Positions 8,761 to 17,388 of a stretch of 37,322 nucleotides of DNA are shown piece after piece. The notes beneath the pieces are model-generated. The model ran no database searches and was not told the DNA's origin. It saw nothing but the letters and a program-made list of their open reading frames with translations. A program made the translations under genes and the position numbers. The stretch lies in NCBI GenBank assembly GCA_029553855.1, contig JAKPKE010000132.1, forward strand, positions 1 to 37,322, read 5' to 3'. Within the stretch, counting starts at the first letter, position 1. Every line of letters begins with the position of its first letter. The DNA is from Bacillota bacterium. GTDB taxonomy: Bacteria > Bacillota > Clostridia > Lutisporales > Lutisporaceae.

Positions 8761-11259
8761 CTATTCATATTTAAGGGCTTCAATAATATTGAGCCTTGAT
8801 GATTTGAGAGCCGGGCTCACCGATGCAATAAGGGTTACTATGGTACCTCCCAGCAATGAGCTTACCAGAAGCACTATTGAATAGTGCATCGGAATCGGCA
8901 GATCTATGGATCTCATAACATACGGAATAATGGATATATTCAACACTCCCGAAAGCACCCCGACCGCCCCGCCTGTCAATCCGCCGGACAATGCCTCAAT
9001 GAATATCATCTTGATTATCTGAGGCTTGCTCATCCCGAGGGATCGATACATTGCCAGTGAACGTCTTCTCTCTAAGAAGCTGATTGCAAAATTGTTCAAT
9101 ACTCCGAATACCCCTATTACCATCGCCATTATTGAAAATATCCTGAAAACACGGAACAATGATGCATTAGCCTCATCATTTCTCTCTTTCATTTCGGCAA
9201 TAGTTGTAATGTATGTATTTTGATTTCTGAAAGAGTCAGCAATACTCTTCTTTACCTCTTCTGGCGTCTTTGAGGTTTTCACAAGTATGTCGCTGTAATA
9301 TCTAAGCTGCATATCGGGTTTCAGGTACCTTTCGGAGATAATTGCCATCTGACCGTTGTACAACAAGGTTTCACAGAAGCCTATGACCCGGTATGCACGG
9401 CTGCCGGTTTTTGTCTTAAGTACAATGTTGTCTCCGATATCTGTTCCAAACTTATATTTCAGGGCGTTTGAAAGAATTATGCTTCTTTCATCGTTTAGTT
9501 CGCGAATCAGCTGCTCCTTATCGCCTATTATGTTAAACTCGAAGAACTCATTAAATTTGTTGGGTTCTGCACCTACGATACAGACTATCCTATTTTTCCC
9601 ATCACTCAACTCTGTATCATAAACCATATAGCTGCCGTATACGTCTTCGACACCATCTATCCTTTTTACATGGTTCAATCTGTCTCTGTCCTGGTTCTGA
9701 ACACTTACCTCTATATCATAATTAAAAGTCTTGAATGCATCCACTACTTCCTTGAATACACTGAAACTTATGGTATTTATTATCAACAGAGCAGATATCC
9801 CCATGGCGAGGAGCGCAATGTTATTCACCATGCTTTTGTTTTCCCTCAAATTCTTGGCCGCCATTATCCCTTCGTTCCCAAAAATGAATACGAAAGTCCT
9901 TTCAAATAACCTGATAAAAGCATTGGTTACATAAGGAATCAGCAGTATCACAGAAATAGAAGCAAATACAAGGCTTATCATATCAACAGTTACCGCAATA
10001 TCCCTTGGCGCTATCCTGGGCGCCGACACTACTACAAACAAGAAAAACAAGCCGAGCCAAAGTCTGTAGAGCCTCCTTTTACTGACCCTTTCTATATTAT
10101 TAAGCACTATGTCCTTTACCGGGATTCTTGATACCCTGACAATCGGAATAAGGGAGCTAAGGATTGACAGGGCAAGCGCCAGCAAAAATGCCCCAAGCAT
10201 CTGTGTCCAGTCATACTGTATATTGGCTGTGAAACCGGCCGCCTTATCCGACTCTGTAACCATCATATTCATCATCAGATGCAAAACTCCAATACCCATG
10301 AAACAGCCCAGCAGCCCCCCTGCAGCACCGTATACAATACTCTGTGCCATCAGCACCAAATCAGTCATTCTCTTAGTTGCCCCCATACTCCTGAAAGTAC
10401 CTATGACCGGAAGCATTTCAGCAGTAATTACTCTGAAAGAGGTATATATGATGAATACGCTGATGGCGAGCACCATGAATACCATCATCTGAAAAGGGAC
10501 ATTGAAGGTATCCGAATTTCTTTTGATCTCGTCTTCAGGAATGGTCTCCTCGATAGTATATCTTCTGTATACCTTGGAGAGGCTGTCGATAAGTTCAGCT
10601 TTACGGCTTATATCCTTCGGCTTCATATATATTAAGGACGCCTGGCCCTTTACATCATATACAGATGCAAGAAGTTCCCTGGGCACCACTGCATTTTTCG
10701 TCCTTCCATCCTCCAGGAAAATTCCCTTGGGCTGGACTATTGCCGAAACCGTGAACTTGTACTTGGTTTTGTTTATTTCCAGCTCCATGGAGTCCCCAAG
10801 CCCCAGATTCAACTCTCTGGCAGTGACGTTGCTGAGGATTATCTTTTTCCCCTTAAAGGGATGAAGCTTGTATTCCTTTTCAACCAGTATAGGGTTCATC
10901 CTCTGCAGTTCTTCCAGTTTGTAGCCGTTCAGGGATATACGGACTGCCTCATCTTTCCCTTTTTCATAAGTACCCTGCCCCCGGACAACTCCCGTTATAA
11001 ATTCCATATCCTCGCCGAAGCTTTCTGCGGCAGTAGTCGTCATGTAACCGGAAGGAGATTTGTCATTGGCATAAATAACTATTTCGTCTTCCCCTACCGA
11101 GCTCCTTATTCTGTCGACAACTATTTTCCCCACTGAGCCTGACATTGCGCCGGAGGCAAAAAACAAGGCCGAGGACATCATAATTGAAAATAGTATCAGA
11201 AAAGTCCTGAATTTTTTTTCTTTAATGCTTCTGATTACAAATTTAAATATTATACCCAC
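8761..11259 (-). CDS. ABC transporter permease, FtsX/MacB-type with duplicated core
   Basis: An 832-residue permease starting with GTG at 11259, preceded by AGGGGTG. It has an N-terminal membrane helix (residues ~15-35), an extracytoplasmic MacB-like periplasmic-core domain (~40-245), three helices of a first FtsX core (~255-385, including FRSMGATKR, the conserved cytoplasmic elbow), two central helices (~400-450), then a second membrane helix, second extracellular domain and second FtsX core (~700-832, with YRSLGMSKPQIIKMI). It ends SSRLNIIEALKYE, the typical C-terminus of this family. The two-core arrangement is that of large Gram-positive exporters for lipids, peptides or antibiotics. It is the first gene of the operon; the substrate is unknown. 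Confidence 0.93.
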   Translation of the reverse strand: MGIIFKFVIRSIKEKKFRTFLILFSIMMSSALFFASGAMSGSVGKIVVDRIRSSVGEDEIVIYANDKSPSGYMTTTAAESFGEDMEFITGVVRGQGTYEKGKDEAVRISLNGYKLEELQRMNPILVEKEYKLHPFKGKKIILSNVTARELNLGLGDSMELEINKTKYKFTVSAIVQPKGIFLEDGRTKNAVVPRELLASVYDVKGQASLIYMKPKDISRKAELIDSLSKVYRRYTIEETIPEDEIKRNSDTFNVPFQMMVFMVLAISVFIIYTSFRVITAEMLPVIGTFRSMGATKRMTDLVLMAQSIVYGAAGGLLGCFMGIGVLHLMMNMMVTESDKAAGFTANIQYDWTQMLGAFLLALALSILSSLIPIVRVSRIPVKDIVLNNIERVSKRRLYRLWLGLFFLFVVVSAPRIAPRDIAVTVDMISLVFASISVILLIPYVTNAFIRLFERTFVFIFGNEGIMAAKNLRENKSMVNNIALLAMGISALLIINTISFSVFKEVVDAFKTFNYDIEVSVQNQDRDRLNHVKRIDGVEDVYGSYMVYDTELSDGKNRIVCIVGAEPNKFNEFFEFNIIGDKEQLIRELNDERSIILSNALKYKFGTDIGDNIVLKTKTGSRAYRVIGFCETLLYNGQMAIISERYLKPDMQLRYYSDILVKTSKTPEEVKKSIADSFRNQNTYITTIAEMKERNDEANASLFRVFRIFSIMAMVIGVFGVLNNFAISFLERRRSLAMYRSLGMSKPQIIKMIFIEALSGGLTGGAVGVLSGVLNISIIPYVMRSIDLPIPMHYSIVLLVSSLLGGTIVTLIASVSPALKSSRLNIIEALKYE

Positions 11260-11350
11260 TTGGCACCCCTACTCACATGCACATTGTATTTCTAAACAAA
11301 GTTTCCAAAAGTATATACGGAAAACATAGGCAAAAGTTTTCAAAAATAAC

Positions 11351-11372
11351 AAAAACGGCCAAGGCCGTTTTT
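11351..11372 (-). terminator. Intrinsic terminator, usable on both strands
   Basis: The palindrome AAAAACGGCC-AA-GGCCGTTTTT occupies 11351-11372. It forms a GC-rich stem with a T run on either strand. It sits 15 bases after the stop of the dipeptidase gene (minus) and upstream of the permease GTG, and so separates the dipeptidase from the ABC operon. Confidence 0.85.
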
Positions 11373-11386
11373 GCAGTCCATGCAAT

Positions 11387-12322
11387 TTATCTCAATACAT
11401 CTTTTATTACTCTCTCAATATTTTTATACATAATCCTGTCTATATCGGCTTCTGAAAAACCCGCCTTTTCCAGCTCGTCAAAAAGCACCCCGATACGGCC
11501 TATGTCTTTTATGGACGTAGGACAGGAAGTTCCGTCAAAGTCGGTACCTATTGCAATTGTTTCTATTCCCGATACATTTTTGATATGGCCTATATGTTTT
11601 ACTATAGCTTCCACAGTCCCTACCTCTCCAAGGAAAGTAGGTTCAAAGTTTATGCCTGTGACCCCGCCTCTTTCCGCAAGTTTTCTTAACATGTCATCGG
11701 TCAGGTTCCTGCAGTGATTCGTTACCGCCCGCGCATTTGAATGGGAAGCAACAAAGGGCTTTTCAGACAGTTCGGCTACATCGTAAAAACCTTGATCCGA
11801 AAGATGTGATACATCTATAAGCATTCCAAGCCTGTTCATCTCGGCAACAACATTTTCCCCAAAGGGGGTCAGCCCCTTATCCTTATATTTCCACTGGAAA
11901 TTAGGATAGCCAATACAGTTGGGATAGTTCCAGGTCAGTGTGACAAGCCTCACTCCCAGCCTGTACAGATTCCTTAAGTTGCTTAGTTTCCCTTCCAATA
12001 CTCCCCCTTCCTCAACGGCAAGAAAGGCGGATACCCTTTTTTCCGATCTGTTCCTCTCCATGTCCCGTATATTTCCTGAAAAAGCAATATCAGTGCTGTT
12101 CTCCTCTATTTCATTGTAGAAATTATCAATCATATCCAGGCACCTGTCCAATGGCCTGGAATACTTGTCCAGGTCTACATACATGGCAAAAAACTGTGCA
12201 AGGGAATCCGCTTCCTTAAGTTTCCCTATATCTATGCACAGATTATTTTTGTATAGCTTGACTTCTCCTTTTGTGTCCACTAATTCCAATATGGTATCAC
12301 AGTGCATGTCAATAAGTTTCAT
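11387..12322 (-). CDS. Membrane dipeptidase (peptidase family M19)
   Basis: A 311-residue zinc dipeptidase of the renal dipeptidase family. The N-terminal MKLIDMHCDT holds the metal-binding His7 and Asp9; LAVEEGG (about residue 102) supplies the bridging Glu; DVSHLSDQ, VASHSNARAV and HCRNLTDD supply the remaining His ligands; IGTDFDG near residue 260 is the conserved C-terminal motif. Members hydrolyse dipeptides, often including those with a C-terminal D-residue. No signal peptide is visible, so it is probably cytoplasmic despite the family name. An AGGAGAG site precedes the ATG. It is monocistronic, with the terminator at 11351-11372. Confidence 0.95.
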   Translation of the reverse strand: MKLIDMHCDTILELVDTKGEVKLYKNNLCIDIGKLKEADSLAQFFAMYVDLDKYSRPLDRCLDMIDNFYNEIEENSTDIAFSGNIRDMERNRSEKRVSAFLAVEEGGVLEGKLSNLRNLYRLGVRLVTLTWNYPNCIGYPNFQWKYKDKGLTPFGENVVAEMNRLGMLIDVSHLSDQGFYDVAELSEKPFVASHSNARAVTNHCRNLTDDMLRKLAERGGVTGINFEPTFLGEVGTVEAIVKHIGHIKNVSGIETIAIGTDFDGTSCPTSIKDIGRIGVLFDELEKAGFSEADIDRIMYKNIERVIKDVLR

Positions 12323-12458
12323 AACATCTCTCCTAACCTAATGAATCATATATATCATAATGCAATTTTAGCAGATGTATATATGTTTTTGAATAATAAC
12401 AGGCCCATTCTTTTTTAATCATATTTTTTTTGATAAAATAGGGGTGAGGTGATAACTT

Positions 12459-12923
12459 ATGTTTAAAGAAATGAGAAGACAGGATAAAAAACTTGACCAT
12501 ACAGAGGCAATCGATATTATTGAATCAGGCAAGTACGGCATACTCTCAACCGCAGGCAGTAACGGCTATGCATACGGTGTACCTATGAGTTATGCCTATG
12601 TCAATAACTGCATATGCTTCCACTGTGCCGTGGAAGGCCATAAACTGGATAATATTGAGCAAAATGACAGGGTATCTTTCTGCGTAGTGGGAGATACGGC
12701 CATTCTGCCCGAAAGCTTCAGTGTCAGATATAAAAGTGTAATACTCTTCGGTAGGGCTCTGGAGGTATTCGGAGAGGAAAAAAGGACTGCCTTGGAGGCC
12801 ATAATAGCCAAATATTCTCCGGATTACATAAAAGAAGGCTCTGAGTATATCAAAAATTCCTCCGGTGACACAAGGCTGTTCAAAATTGAAATTGAGCACA
12901 TGACAGGCAAAGCAGGAAGATAA
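12459..12923 (+). CDS. NimA-like pyridoxamine 5'-phosphate oxidase-family flavoprotein
   Basis: A 154-residue protein of the split-barrel FMN-binding fold. It begins FKEMRRQDKKLDHTEAIDII, the usual opening of 5-nitroimidazole-resistance (NimA) family members, followed by GKYGILSTAGSNGYAYGVPM and the core motif ICFHCAVEGHKLDNI. Nim proteins reduce nitroimidazoles to non-toxic amines in some anaerobes, but most relatives have no known substrate. A GAGGTGAT site precedes the ATG at 12459. It is followed 28 bases later by the sensor gene at 12952 in the same direction, so they may be co-transcribed. Family assignment is solid; nitroimidazole resistance is not implied. Confidence 0.88.
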   Translation: MFKEMRRQDKKLDHTEAIDIIESGKYGILSTAGSNGYAYGVPMSYAYVNNCICFHCAVEGHKLDNIEQNDRVSFCVVGDTAILPESFSVRYKSVILFGRALEVFGEEKRTALEAIIAKYSPDYIKEGSEYIKNSSGDTRLFKIEIEHMTGKAGR

Positions 12924-12951
12924 GAGAATAATAAAAGCGGGTGTTGTACCA

Positions 12952-14373
12952 ATGATGTACGAATATGTGCTTGTATATAATTCAGAAAGATTTTATACAA
13001 TCTTTACTCTGCTTTTTGTCATTATTTTGACATCAATCATTGCAACCTATACTTTGTTCAGGGTAAGAAGCAAGGAACAAAGAATTGGGGCTTTGTTCCT
13101 TAATGCTATTGTTTTGATTTATCAGACAAGCCAGTTTCTTGTTGTTGTTTCACCTCCAAAAGAATTGAATCTGTTTGTATCAATTCAATGTATCGCGTTT
13201 TGCTTACTGGGACCCGCCTTTTATTTATATAATTGTACGTTATTGAAAATAAAACCCGCCGGCTCACTGAAAACAATTATTTTGTATTCCCTGTCCTTTA
13301 TCGGAATCCTGCTGGTGTTGACTAATAGATTTCATGGCATGTTTTATAGCATTTACAATATTTTTTATGTAAAATATGAAACAATATACTTTTGGGCTTT
13401 ATTGTTCAATTCTCTCTGTGCCATGGCCGGATACATGCTGTTGTTGAAATACGGTATGATTCCGGAAAGAAACAATATTCTTCAACGAATTATATATCCC
13501 ATATGCTTGATTGCAGTTATCATAGCCGGTGTATTTGACGGGATCAGACCCGGGCTTTTTGCCTATGATATCACTCCCTCAAGCATTTCAATTATCCAAA
13601 TTCTTTTCTTTTTTTCAAACCGGCTGTCAGGTTTGAGCGGTAACTTATCAATAAGCAGAAGTAATATACTGGACTGTATAAAGGAATCAGTCATAATGAC
13701 CGATATGGAAGGAAACATAATATTCTATAATGACACCCCCTTTAACAAGCAAATCGGTACGGAAAACGGAGCAGACATTCGAAAGGTGTTGAATCAACTG
13801 AACAATGTCAATAAAATTACTGACGGATGGGATACCCTTTATGAATATATGAATCTTTATACTGCAAAAAACAATACCCATAATCATGCTTCAGACAGTA
13901 CACTCCTAAACAGCTCCTGCGGAGAAATCACTATGGATGCCGAAAAAAGCCGGTATTCCTATACGATACAGCCTATTAAAAAGGGGAGATTCCATGTTGC
14001 GGGGATTCTTTATGTTTTTCGAGATGTAACAAAAGATAAAGAGCTTATTAACCATCTCAGCAGAAGAAACAGCGAGTTAGCTGCCACATATGACAAAATG
14101 AAAAAATACTCGGCAAGGATAAGACAACTGTCTGTAGAAAAGGAAAGAAACAAGATACTTAAAAGAATAAGCAGGGATATAGAGGATTCTGTTCTAAAAA
14201 TCATCTCTTTGCTTGAAGATGTTGAAATCATAGATGATATTGATACTCAGGAAATGAAAATGCGCTTGCATAAACCGATAGAGATTGCAAGAAATGGAAT
14301 AACCGGAATCCGCAGGTCAATTCATGCAATCTCGGATCCCAGGATGCGGAAAGGAGAAGAAATGGATGATTAG
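12952..14373 (+). CDS. Histidine-kinase-like sensor without phospho-acceptor His or ATPase domain
   Basis: A 473-residue protein. Residues 1-225 contain about seven membrane helices of the type found in '7TM' N-terminal sensor kinases. Residues ~237-355 look like a PAS domain (ILDCIKESVIMTDMEGNIIF...VFRDVTKDKEL). A coiled coil (360-395) leads into a segment homologous to the dimerisation region of the paralogue at 15012: VEKERNKILKRISRDIEDS corresponds to IEERNRMAKEIHDVLGHS. The phospho-accepting His is Ser407 here and the second conserved His is Asp412. The protein ends at 473, just where the HATPase domain would begin; the stop overlaps the response-regulator gene, so this is not a window artefact. 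It cannot autophosphorylate by the usual chemistry and may sense a signal and modulate the neighbouring kinase or regulator. Confidence 0.82.
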   Translation: MMYEYVLVYNSERFYTIFTLLFVIILTSIIATYTLFRVRSKEQRIGALFLNAIVLIYQTSQFLVVVSPPKELNLFVSIQCIAFCLLGPAFYLYNCTLLKIKPAGSLKTIILYSLSFIGILLVLTNRFHGMFYSIYNIFYVKYETIYFWALLFNSLCAMAGYMLLLKYGMIPERNNILQRIIYPICLIAVIIAGVFDGIRPGLFAYDITPSSISIIQILFFFSNRLSGLSGNLSISRSNILDCIKESVIMTDMEGNIIFYNDTPFNKQIGTENGADIRKVLNQLNNVNKITDGWDTLYEYMNLYTAKNNTHNHASDSTLLNSSCGEITMDAEKSRYSYTIQPIKKGRFHVAGILYVFRDVTKDKELINHLSRRNSELAATYDKMKKYSARIRQLSVEKERNKILKRISRDIEDSVLKIISLLEDVEIIDDIDTQEMKMRLHKPIEIARNGITGIRRSIHAISDPRMRKGEEMDD

Positions 14374-15001
14374 AGTGATTATTGCCGATGACCATTCACT
14401 TTTTGCCGAAAGTCTGCAGCTTATGCTTCAGCAAGACAAAGACATTGTGGTTGAAGGTATTGCCTTAAATGGCAATGAGGCAGTGAATCTTTGCAAAAAA
14501 CTGCTGCCTGATTTAATTTTGCTGGATATAAAAATGCCGGAATGCAATGGTATTGAAGCGGCGAAAATTATAAACAACATATGCCCCAATACAAAAATAG
14601 CAATACTGACTACTTTCGAGGACTTTGAAAACATAGTCTTGTCCTTTGTTAACGGAATTAACGGTTATATCCTTAAAGATGTTAAATCCAATGAGCTTGT
14701 CATGGCTGTCAAATGCATATCCCATGGTTTTCAGGTAATACACGGCGCTGCAGGAAGATTCCTTCAGGAGGAGTTCATAAGGCTTTCCGATAATGCTGAG
14801 CATCAGGTACAGCTGATAAAGGATGAAGACATTGAAATAATCAAGTATATAAGCGATGGCAAGAGCAATAGGGAAATTGGAAAATTAATGAACTATACCG
14901 AAGGCACCATTAAAAATAGAGTTTCCAAACTTATAGAGCTTTTTGGAGTGAAAGATCGTACCCAGGTTGTTGTATACGCTCTGAAAAATAGCTTGATATG
15001 A
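14366..15001 (+). CDS. NarL/FixJ-family response regulator (REC + LuxR-type HTH)
   Basis: A 211-residue regulator. The ATG at 14366 is chosen because GGAGAAG lies upstream and the receiver domain begins directly (MIRVIIADDHS); the frame is open further upstream. It overlaps the end of the previous gene by eight bases, implying translational coupling. Receiver residues are intact: Asp8/Asp9, phospho-acceptor Asp54 in LILLDIKMP, the Thr of ILTTFEDF and the Lys of YILKDV. The C-terminal LuxR-type HTH (about 150-211) reads EIIKYISDGKSNREIGKLMN followed by EGTIKNRVSKLIELFGV. It should bind DNA when phosphorylated, most likely by the intact kinase at 15012. Confidence 0.95.
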   Translation: MIRVIIADDHSLFAESLQLMLQQDKDIVVEGIALNGNEAVNLCKKLLPDLILLDIKMPECNGIEAAKIINNICPNTKIAILTTFEDFENIVLSFVNGINGYILKDVKSNELVMAVKCISHGFQVIHGAAGRFLQEEFIRLSDNAEHQVQLIKDEDIEIIKYISDGKSNREIGKLMNYTEGTIKNRVSKLIELFGVKDRTQVVVYALKNSLI

Positions 15002-15011
15002 GGCTGATGTT

Positions 15012-16703
15012 ATGAAGTTTGATATTGAATGGCTGTATGATATATATATACTGGAAATCTGGCATATATTCTCCATAATCTTTTCAATAGTATTTTTGTT
15101 CAGTATATTCCTTAATGCACGGAAATCTCCAATTTTATATTATTATGTCGTTTTGCATTTGATACTGTTGGAATGGATGATATGTAAAGTATTGAAAACC
15201 ATTGCTCCTACGGTGGAATTAAAATGGTTTTTTATTGCAGCCCAATATTTCGCCGTATGTTTCCTTGGAAGTGCGCTGCTTATGTTCGGCTATTATTATG
15301 GAAAGAGACGGCATTTGCCCCTTTGGACAAGCATATTGCTTAATGTTCCTCCGTTTCTCTTCTTTATTGGTATTATTACAAATGAATCCCATCATTTATT
15401 TTATTCCACCTACGATTTTCTTGGAGACACCTTTGGCCCGCTGTTTTATATCAGTACCGGAGTAATGTATCTGTATCTTACAGCAGGAATATATTTTTGT
15501 GCAGCTTGTTTTAGAAAACAGCAGGGCAGCAAGGGCACCCAGGCAAAACTTCTTACAGCCGGAATCATGGTGCCTCTTCTTGTAAATGCGCTGTATGTAT
15601 TCGGATTGCTTGAACCCAGATTTGATCTTACCCCTATCAGCTGTAATATATCGCTGTTGTTTTTTGCTTATGCCATATGGAGATATCATTTCCTTGATGT
15701 TGTAAATATGGGTATATCTCTGTCTATGGGCAGCATGCAGGAAGGAGTGCTGGTCACAAATATAAGAGGCAGGATAATAGATTACAATAATTCAATTATG
15801 GAGATTCTTCACTTTTCCAACAATGAAATTCCCTTCGATACTATTGACCTTCTTTATGATTCCTTAAAACCGGTTTATAATGATACGATAAAAACAACAA
15901 CACAGGACGGTAAGATCAGTTATATAAAATTATATTCAAAACCTCTGGTATTAAGGAATAAGAAAACAATAGGAAATGTTCATGTATTTGCAGATATGAC
16001 CGGTTACAGGGAACTTGTCCTTTCTTTGGAGAATAAAAACCGGGAACAGATTGAAGCAAACAAAAAAATAATAAAGTATATAAAAGATGTTGAGCAACTT
16101 ACAGCTATAGAAGAAAGAAACAGGATGGCCAAAGAAATCCATGATGTATTGGGCCATTCTCTTACGCTGGTCACGGCAGTCTTGGAAGGCAGCCTTATTT
16201 TGATTGAATCAGATTATTCCGAGGCCAAAAAAAGAATTGTTCAGGCTTTGTCAATAGCCAGACTCGGACACGGTGAAATGAAGAAAGTTCTTTATGGAAC
16301 ATCAGTCGGGAGCATAAGTTCTACAAACCGATTGGAAATAGACCTTGAAAGTCTTGCCGACAGTTACAGGATTGCAGGAATGAAAGTAGTTCTTAGCGTA
16401 ACAGGGGTTAGTATGAACATTGATCAGCCATTCTATAACGCTATTTTCAGGATATGTCAGGAAGGGCTGACAAATTCACTGAGACATGGAAAGGCGGAAA
16501 AGGCGGATATATTCATCAGATTCAGCCAAAAGGAGGCAGAAGTATTTGTCATAGACAACGGCAAAGGCTGCCGGGAGCTTGTTAAGGGAAATGGAATCTC
16601 CGGTATGGAGCAAAGAATCGAAAGCTTTAACGGAACATTATCTTACGGTTCTCCCGAAAACACCGGTTTTACTGTTCACGCCATCATACCTCTTCATAAA
16701 TAA
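15012..16703 (+). CDS. Sensor histidine kinase (7TM N-terminus, PAS, HisKA_3, HATPase)
   Basis: A 563-residue kinase. About seven membrane helices fill residues 1-228; a PAS-like domain follows (~238-332); a coiled coil (335-360) leads to the HisKA_3 domain with ERNRMAKEIHDVLGHSLTLV (phospho-acceptor His377). The HATPase domain has the N box CQEGLTNSLRHG (482-493) and G1 box DNGKG (515-519), then GNGISGMEQRIESFNG. All catalytic parts are present, in contrast to its paralogue at 12952. It begins 10 bases after the regulator's stop codon, with GAGG upstream. The three genes 12952-16703 appear to form one signalling operon. The signal is unknown. Confidence 0.94.
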   Translation: MKFDIEWLYDIYILEIWHIFSIIFSIVFLFSIFLNARKSPILYYYVVLHLILLEWMICKVLKTIAPTVELKWFFIAAQYFAVCFLGSALLMFGYYYGKRRHLPLWTSILLNVPPFLFFIGIITNESHHLFYSTYDFLGDTFGPLFYISTGVMYLYLTAGIYFCAACFRKQQGSKGTQAKLLTAGIMVPLLVNALYVFGLLEPRFDLTPISCNISLLFFAYAIWRYHFLDVVNMGISLSMGSMQEGVLVTNIRGRIIDYNNSIMEILHFSNNEIPFDTIDLLYDSLKPVYNDTIKTTTQDGKISYIKLYSKPLVLRNKKTIGNVHVFADMTGYRELVLSLENKNREQIEANKKIIKYIKDVEQLTAIEERNRMAKEIHDVLGHSLTLVTAVLEGSLILIESDYSEAKKRIVQALSIARLGHGEMKKVLYGTSVGSISSTNRLEIDLESLADSYRIAGMKVVLSVTGVSMNIDQPFYNAIFRICQEGLTNSLRHGKAEKADIFIRFSQKEAEVFVIDNGKGCRELVKGNGISGMEQRIESFNGTLSYGSPENTGFTVHAIIPLHK

Positions 16704-16894
16704 CGGATTCATATCACAGCAATTGCTAAATTTCTAAAGTCATTCCTTTTATTATCCAAAGGTCATTCCATTTGATTACTTTTGCCACTTGCTGAGTAAA
16801 GCTGCGATAACTTACACTTTTTATATAAATATGCTATGCATGCTGCGAATAGTATTTATCATTTAAAGTGTTTAATAAAGAAGGGAGGCTTAAA
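16704..16894 (+). other. Intergenic region with a short direct repeat
   Basis: No gene is visible. It contains an imperfect direct repeat (AAAGTCATTCCTTTT and AAAGGTCATTCCATTT, around 16736-16772) and an AT-rich stretch (TTACAC, 17 bases, TATGCA, near 16812-16840) that could be a weak promoter for the lipoprotein gene. Confidence 0.3.
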
Positions 16895-17368
16895 ATGAAA
16901 AGCAAAACCGTGCTGTTATTTTTAATTCTGCTCCTTTGCCTGGCCGGATGCAAGAAAGCGGAAACGGCAGAAGATCAGAAAGCGGATGTTCGGGAGGAAA
17001 AAGACAAGGTAGTAATCCAAACGGAACAAGGGAAAATGGAAGTATCTTCTGATGCGGGCAAAGATCTTGAATTACCGGAAGGGTTCCCTTCCGAAAAGCT
17101 TCCCATATATCCCAACGGAAGCATAGTGGTGTCGGAAGATATCAACGGCGTATACAATATTGGCATTGCCACAAATGATGATATCAAGCTTGTATATGAA
17201 TACTACAAGAAGAACCTTAAGGTGCAAAGCGTAACGTCGGAAATGCTTTCCGGCGAATCGGCAAATTTAATCATACAAGACGATGAAAAAATCGGAAGCG
17301 TTATGGTTATGCTAAATAATCTGCCATATGATTTCAAGTATATTATTTTTATAACCTATGGAGGTTAA
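16895..17368 (+). CDS. Lipoprotein of unknown function
   Basis: A 157-residue lipoprotein. The ATG at 16895 is preceded by GGGAGG at good spacing; an upstream in-frame start at 16868 would place charged residues before the signal peptide. The signal sequence ends in lipobox LCLAGCKK. A charged linker (about 22-50) leads to a small domain with LPEGFPSEKLPIYPNGSIVV and a predicted strand-helix pattern (DIKLVYEYYKKNLKV, ANLIIQDDEK, YDFKYIIFITY). The 'PIYPNG...V..YY...L' pattern recurs in small exported proteins of Firmicutes that lack a known role. It lies 20 bases upstream of the FN3/SLH protein, so they are likely co-expressed. Confidence 0.8.
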   Translation: MKSKTVLLFLILLLCLAGCKKAETAEDQKADVREEKDKVVIQTEQGKMEVSSDAGKDLELPEGFPSEKLPIYPNGSIVVSEDINGVYNIGIATNDDIKLVYEYYKKNLKVQSVTSEMLSGESANLIIQDDEKIGSVMVMLNNLPYDFKYIIFITYGG

Positions 17369-17388
17369 AAAATTCAGGAGATGATAAT

